Assembly (NCBI GenBank): GCA_027486845.1
Contig: JAIXOL010000024.1
Span: forward strand, 62,001-126,000
Origin: Cytophagaceae bacterium
GTDB lineage: Bacteria; Bacteroidota; Bacteroidia; Cytophagales; Spirosomataceae
Direction: 5' to 3'
Length of the DNA: 64,000 nucleotides
This document shows positions 60,770-64,000 of the stretch, piece by piece (the stretch's first letter is position 1; the number at the start of each line of letters is the position of its first letter). The position numbers were made by a program, and so were the translations under genes. The notes beneath the pieces are model-generated. The model had not been told where the DNA came from, made no database searches, and was given only the letters and a program-made list of their open reading frames with translations.

Positions 60770-62467
60770 GTGGGCGGAAAAAGACAACGTAGACAACAAG
60801 GTGAAAGAATAAAAAGGGCAAATCAAAAATTGACGAAAGAACAAATCGAGATTGCTTTAAATAGTTTTTATTCAATTAAAACCCCAAAAGAGTTATGCGA
60901 ATTACTTAACATTTCGTATGATAGATTATTATCGGTATTTTTCTCTAAATATAATTCTTTTAAAATACTCAAAAAAGGAAAAGAAAGAGAAATTCAAAAA
61001 CCTGATGTTTTACTTTTGGAAGTTCAAATTAGATTGTCTTATTTTCTGAATTGTGCATATATAAATACAATAAATAGTAGAGATATTCATAATTCCTATG
61101 CTTACATACCAGCATTAAAGGAAAATACTTCAAAAAATTCGGTTAAAAATATTGTTAGTAACGCAAATAATCACACAAATAAAAAACTCGTTGCTAATCT
61201 TGATTTAGTAAATTTTTTCAATTCTATTCATAAATCAAAAATAGTAGATTTATTTAAAAATGAACCATTTAATTTCAATAATGAGTTAATTGATTTTATT
61301 GCAGAGATTGTAACAAATGATAATAGTTTACCTGTTGGTGCAGCAACTTCGCCAATATTATCAAATTTTATAATGCTTGAAATTGATGAACAATTCCAAA
61401 AAATACCAAATATTATTTATTCGAGATTTTCCGATGATTTAACCTTTTCAACAGATTTTTATTCAATTTCTGAATTTGAAAATATACTATCTTTTGTTAT
61501 TAAAATTATCGATAATAGTGGATTTGAAATTAATTATTCAAAAAAGACGATTAAAAAATCTACTCAGAAACAGATTGTTACAGGTATTATTGTAAATAAA
61601 AAAGCAAATGTTGACAGAAAATATATTAGAAATATTCGTGCAATTTTACATTCAATAACTACGATTGGTTGGTTAGAAGCTGGTGAGAAATATGTTGAGC
61701 TTAATAAAAGTAAATTTTTAAGAGCAATAAGGAACTATTTCAAAACAGAGAATAATTGGATTTTATCTGATGAAATTATTGATACTCATGTTACGTATAG
61801 TAAGGAATGGTATTTTAATAAGTCATTGAGAGCAAAAATTGAACACATAGGTTATGTTAAAGGTAAAGACGATGATATTTATAGAAACTTATTGCAAACT
61901 TATTTAAACCTAATTGAATCTAACGGGATAATGATAAGAGTTTCACCCAAATTATCTTTAATTAATGATATTGTATTTGTTACGAATGCAACTGCAAATT
62001 CAATTGTTTTTTATGCTTATTCATTTTTAAAGAATTGTGGATTAAACGATTTTGAAATAAGTGATTTAAGAAGTAAATTTTATTTCAATGGGTCTAATAA
62101 AATATCTTATGAAGAGATTTTGAGAAATTTTCAAAATCAAAGTGCTTATTTTATGAATTTATTTACATTTATGACCAATTACGATAGATTTGAAAGTTTT
62201 GTGACAGAAATTGAAAATCAAAATAGATTTCATAAAATATTCAAAAATTATGGTAACTCACTTGAATTAATAAGACAGTATAATAGAAGAATATATCATG
62301 CTAATATTGAATGTGAGTATTTAAGGAATGATTTTAACGAAGGTGACAAATATTTCAAAAATACAGGAGTTTTTTTTGAGGAAAACAAAGAAATGAAACA
62401 AAAATATTATGTCTTAAAACGTTCGTTTTTAGATGTATTAAAAATGAGAAAATGTGAAAAATGCTAA
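60770..62467 (+). CDS. Retron-like reverse transcriptase with C-terminal extension (565 aa, GTG start)
   Basis: NANNH in SNANNHTNKKLVANLDLVNFFNSI; LPVGAATSPILSNFIM; catalytic YSRFSDDLTFS; VTGIIVNKKANVDRKYIRNIRAILH; thumb-like SLRAKIEHIGYVKGKDDDIYRNLLQTYLNL; then about 170 aa of unrecognised sequence. Confidence 0.88.
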   Translation: MGGKRQRRQQGERIKRANQKLTKEQIEIALNSFYSIKTPKELCELLNISYDRLLSVFFSKYNSFKILKKGKEREIQKPDVLLLEVQIRLSYFLNCAYINTINSRDIHNSYAYIPALKENTSKNSVKNIVSNANNHTNKKLVANLDLVNFFNSIHKSKIVDLFKNEPFNFNNELIDFIAEIVTNDNSLPVGAATSPILSNFIMLEIDEQFQKIPNIIYSRFSDDLTFSTDFYSISEFENILSFVIKIIDNSGFEINYSKKTIKKSTQKQIVTGIIVNKKANVDRKYIRNIRAILHSITTIGWLEAGEKYVELNKSKFLRAIRNYFKTENNWILSDEIIDTHVTYSKEWYFNKSLRAKIEHIGYVKGKDDDIYRNLLQTYLNLIESNGIMIRVSPKLSLINDIVFVTNATANSIVFYAYSFLKNCGLNDFEISDLRSKFYFNGSNKISYEEILRNFQNQSAYFMNLFTFMTNYDRFESFVTEIENQNRFHKIFKNYGNSLELIRQYNRRIYHANIECEYLRNDFNEGDKYFKNTGVFFEENKEMKQKYYVLKRSFLDVLKMRKCEKC

Positions 62468-62671
62468 AAAAGTACATAATGTTCAATAATTACGGGCTTT
62501 TTTGTTAGGTTGAAACAGTTTAAAAAATGGTCTCACAAATTGAAACGGTAGTGCCTTGAAATCCCGCAAAATATGCATTTTGTTTTTCGTTATATGCCAT
62601 TCTGAAACCTCAATTAATTAGATTTAACTTGACGACATCTGAACAATATTTCGTAAATTATAGAAATATCC

Positions 62672-62729
62672 GTTACTTCTTGTAACACTAAGCGTCTAAG
62701 AATTAAAAACTCTTAGACGCTGTTTTTTT
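62672..62729 (+). terminator. Repeated terminator hairpin, copy T3
   Basis: GTTAC-ttctt-GTAAC then aagcgtctaagaattaaaaactcttagacgctgttttttt. Confidence 0.85.
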
Positions 62730-62987
62730 CCTTATGAATTTGAAATGGCTGTCTAAGAAATAGGATAATATCAATTGGCAAATTGGCAAACAGCTAAATA
62801 GCTGACTATAAGCCATTTATCTTTATATAGACTTGGTGATTATTGACAGTGGAATGTGTGATAAATAAAATTTACTTGAAATAATTGCTAGCTGTAATTT
62901 ACATATTTGAAAAATTAAACGCAATAAGTTGTATCTATGTACTCGTGGCATGCAACCCTAATTGTGACCAAGACCATTTGGACAGAC

Positions 62988-63257
62988 CTAGACCATCAAA
63001 TTGTACGACTGACTTGGTGGAAACAACAAATCCAACGAATTGGGATTTATCCTAACAGTTATACCTTTCTCTATGACACTTCCAGATGCTTTTCTTTCTA
63101 TCTAATGGTCGAGTCTGATGATTCCTTGTTCTAGTAAAATATCAAATTGCGACACTATCGGTTTCTTGGTATGCTCTACTTTTTTGTACTGAAAAAACTC
63201 TTTCCCATCAATAATTTTTGAATCGGCAGCAATCCAAAAAGTTTCATTATGCTTCAT
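62988..63257 (-). pseudogene. C-terminal remnant of an MvaI/BcnI-like restriction endonuclease
   Basis: Minus strand: MKHNETFWIAADSKIIDGKEFFQYKKVEHTKKPIVSQFDILLEQGIIRLDH*IERKASGSVIEKGITVRINPNSLDLLFPPSQSYNLMV*; one in-frame TAG at 63102-63104, N-terminal catalytic part missing. Confidence 0.65.
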
Positions 63258-63342
63258 TTAACATTGCTGGTACAAGTTCTCATTGGGCAATTTTATTCAA
63301 CATTTTGAGCAATTCATCTGCAAACTCGTTCGATAAATAATA

Positions 63343-64000
63343 TTACTCGAATCTCTCAAACCATTCTTCATCGACTGATACTTTTTCAACAATTTCTAAT
63401 TTTACTCCTAAATTTAACTCTTTTAATTTTTCAGCTAATTTATTCCCATCAATTAAATCAATTGTTGGTGCACCATCTCTTGTAGCTTCTGCCAAGGCGT
63501 TGTGTGTAAAATTTCCAGTCGTAATAAATAACCCTTTATCAGTTCTACCAGCCATTGCACCTCTAAAATCTCTAATTTCTTTAGAAGAAACTTTACCCAC
63601 ATATCTTTTACATTGAATAATGATATGAAAACTTAAAATCCCATTAATTTTTGCAATTCCTCGCAAATCAATTCCCCCATCATTACTACGCCCAGTAACT
63701 TCAACTTGTTCAAAGCCTTTTTCACGTAGAAATCTTTGAATTAATCTTTCAAATCCACTTGGGGTTACTTTATTTAAAATTACTGATATGATTTTTTCTT
63801 TCCAGTTTTCTTCGTCCTCTAATTGTTGATTAATTCTATCAATAAGAGTTTTATCACCTCCCTTTCTAAGTAAAAATTGCACATCATCCATATTGATGAT
63901 AGACCAAACTCCTCTTTGAGAATTTTCTATCGAACCTTGATTTTTCAACATAGTCCGAACCCAAGCTAACTGATAAGACAATTCAGTTTGTAATGTATCT
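63343..64000 (-). CDS. mrr: Mrr-like restriction endonuclease, 5' end outside window
   Basis: GFERLIQRFLREKGFEQVEVTGRSNDGGIDLRGIAKINGILSFHIIIQCKRYVGKVSSKEIRDFRGAMAGRTDKGLFITTGNFTHNA PD-(D/E)XK core; frame open to 64000. Confidence 0.92.
   Translation of the reverse strand, partial: DTLQTELSYQLAWVRTMLKNQGSIENSQRGVWSIINMDDVQFLLRKGGDKTLIDRINQQLEDEENWKEKIISVILNKVTPSGFERLIQRFLREKGFEQVEVTGRSNDGGIDLRGIAKINGILSFHIIIQCKRYVGKVSSKEIRDFRGAMAGRTDKGLFITTGNFTHNALAEATRDGAPTIDLIDGNKLAEKLKELNLGVKLEIVEKVSVDEEWFERFE

Noticed and set aside
62937-63134. ORF 62937..63134 (+, 65 aa)
   Set aside because: It is the antisense reading of the MvaI/BcnI-like remnant on the minus strand.

Overview
AT-rich Bacteroidota window, probably Cytophagales-like (inferred from family content only: SusC/SusD, HTCS regulator, T9SS sorting tail, DUF4270, TAnnTTTG-type promoter). 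Positions 1 to about 58.2 kb are mostly ordinary chromosome: cysE-like/cysM, a GT5-like protein with DUF4270 and glmS, an FdhF-like oxidoreductase with fdhD, peptidases, an ABC exporter, one polysaccharide utilisation locus (HTCS, SusC, SusD, GH30, GH2) followed by a decayed gene, transporters, TonB receptors, threonine aldolase and an iorAB-type molybdenum hydroxylase. From about 58.2 kb to the window end, immediately downstream of iorB, there is an accessory/defence-type island. It contains a RelE-type TA pair, an Rpn-family PD-(D/E)XK protein, a retron-like reverse transcriptase with an unrecognised C-terminal extension and a structured upstream leader, a decayed MvaI/BcnI-type restriction endonuclease, and an Mrr-like endonuclease cut by the window edge. 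The island is punctuated by a duplicated 255-bp iorB 3' end and three copies of the same terminator hairpin, which suggests serial insertion at the iorB 3' end. The RT with its leader is the best candidate for an undescribed system. No rRNA, tRNA or CRISPR array was recognised. All family calls are from reading the sequence; no database search was run.
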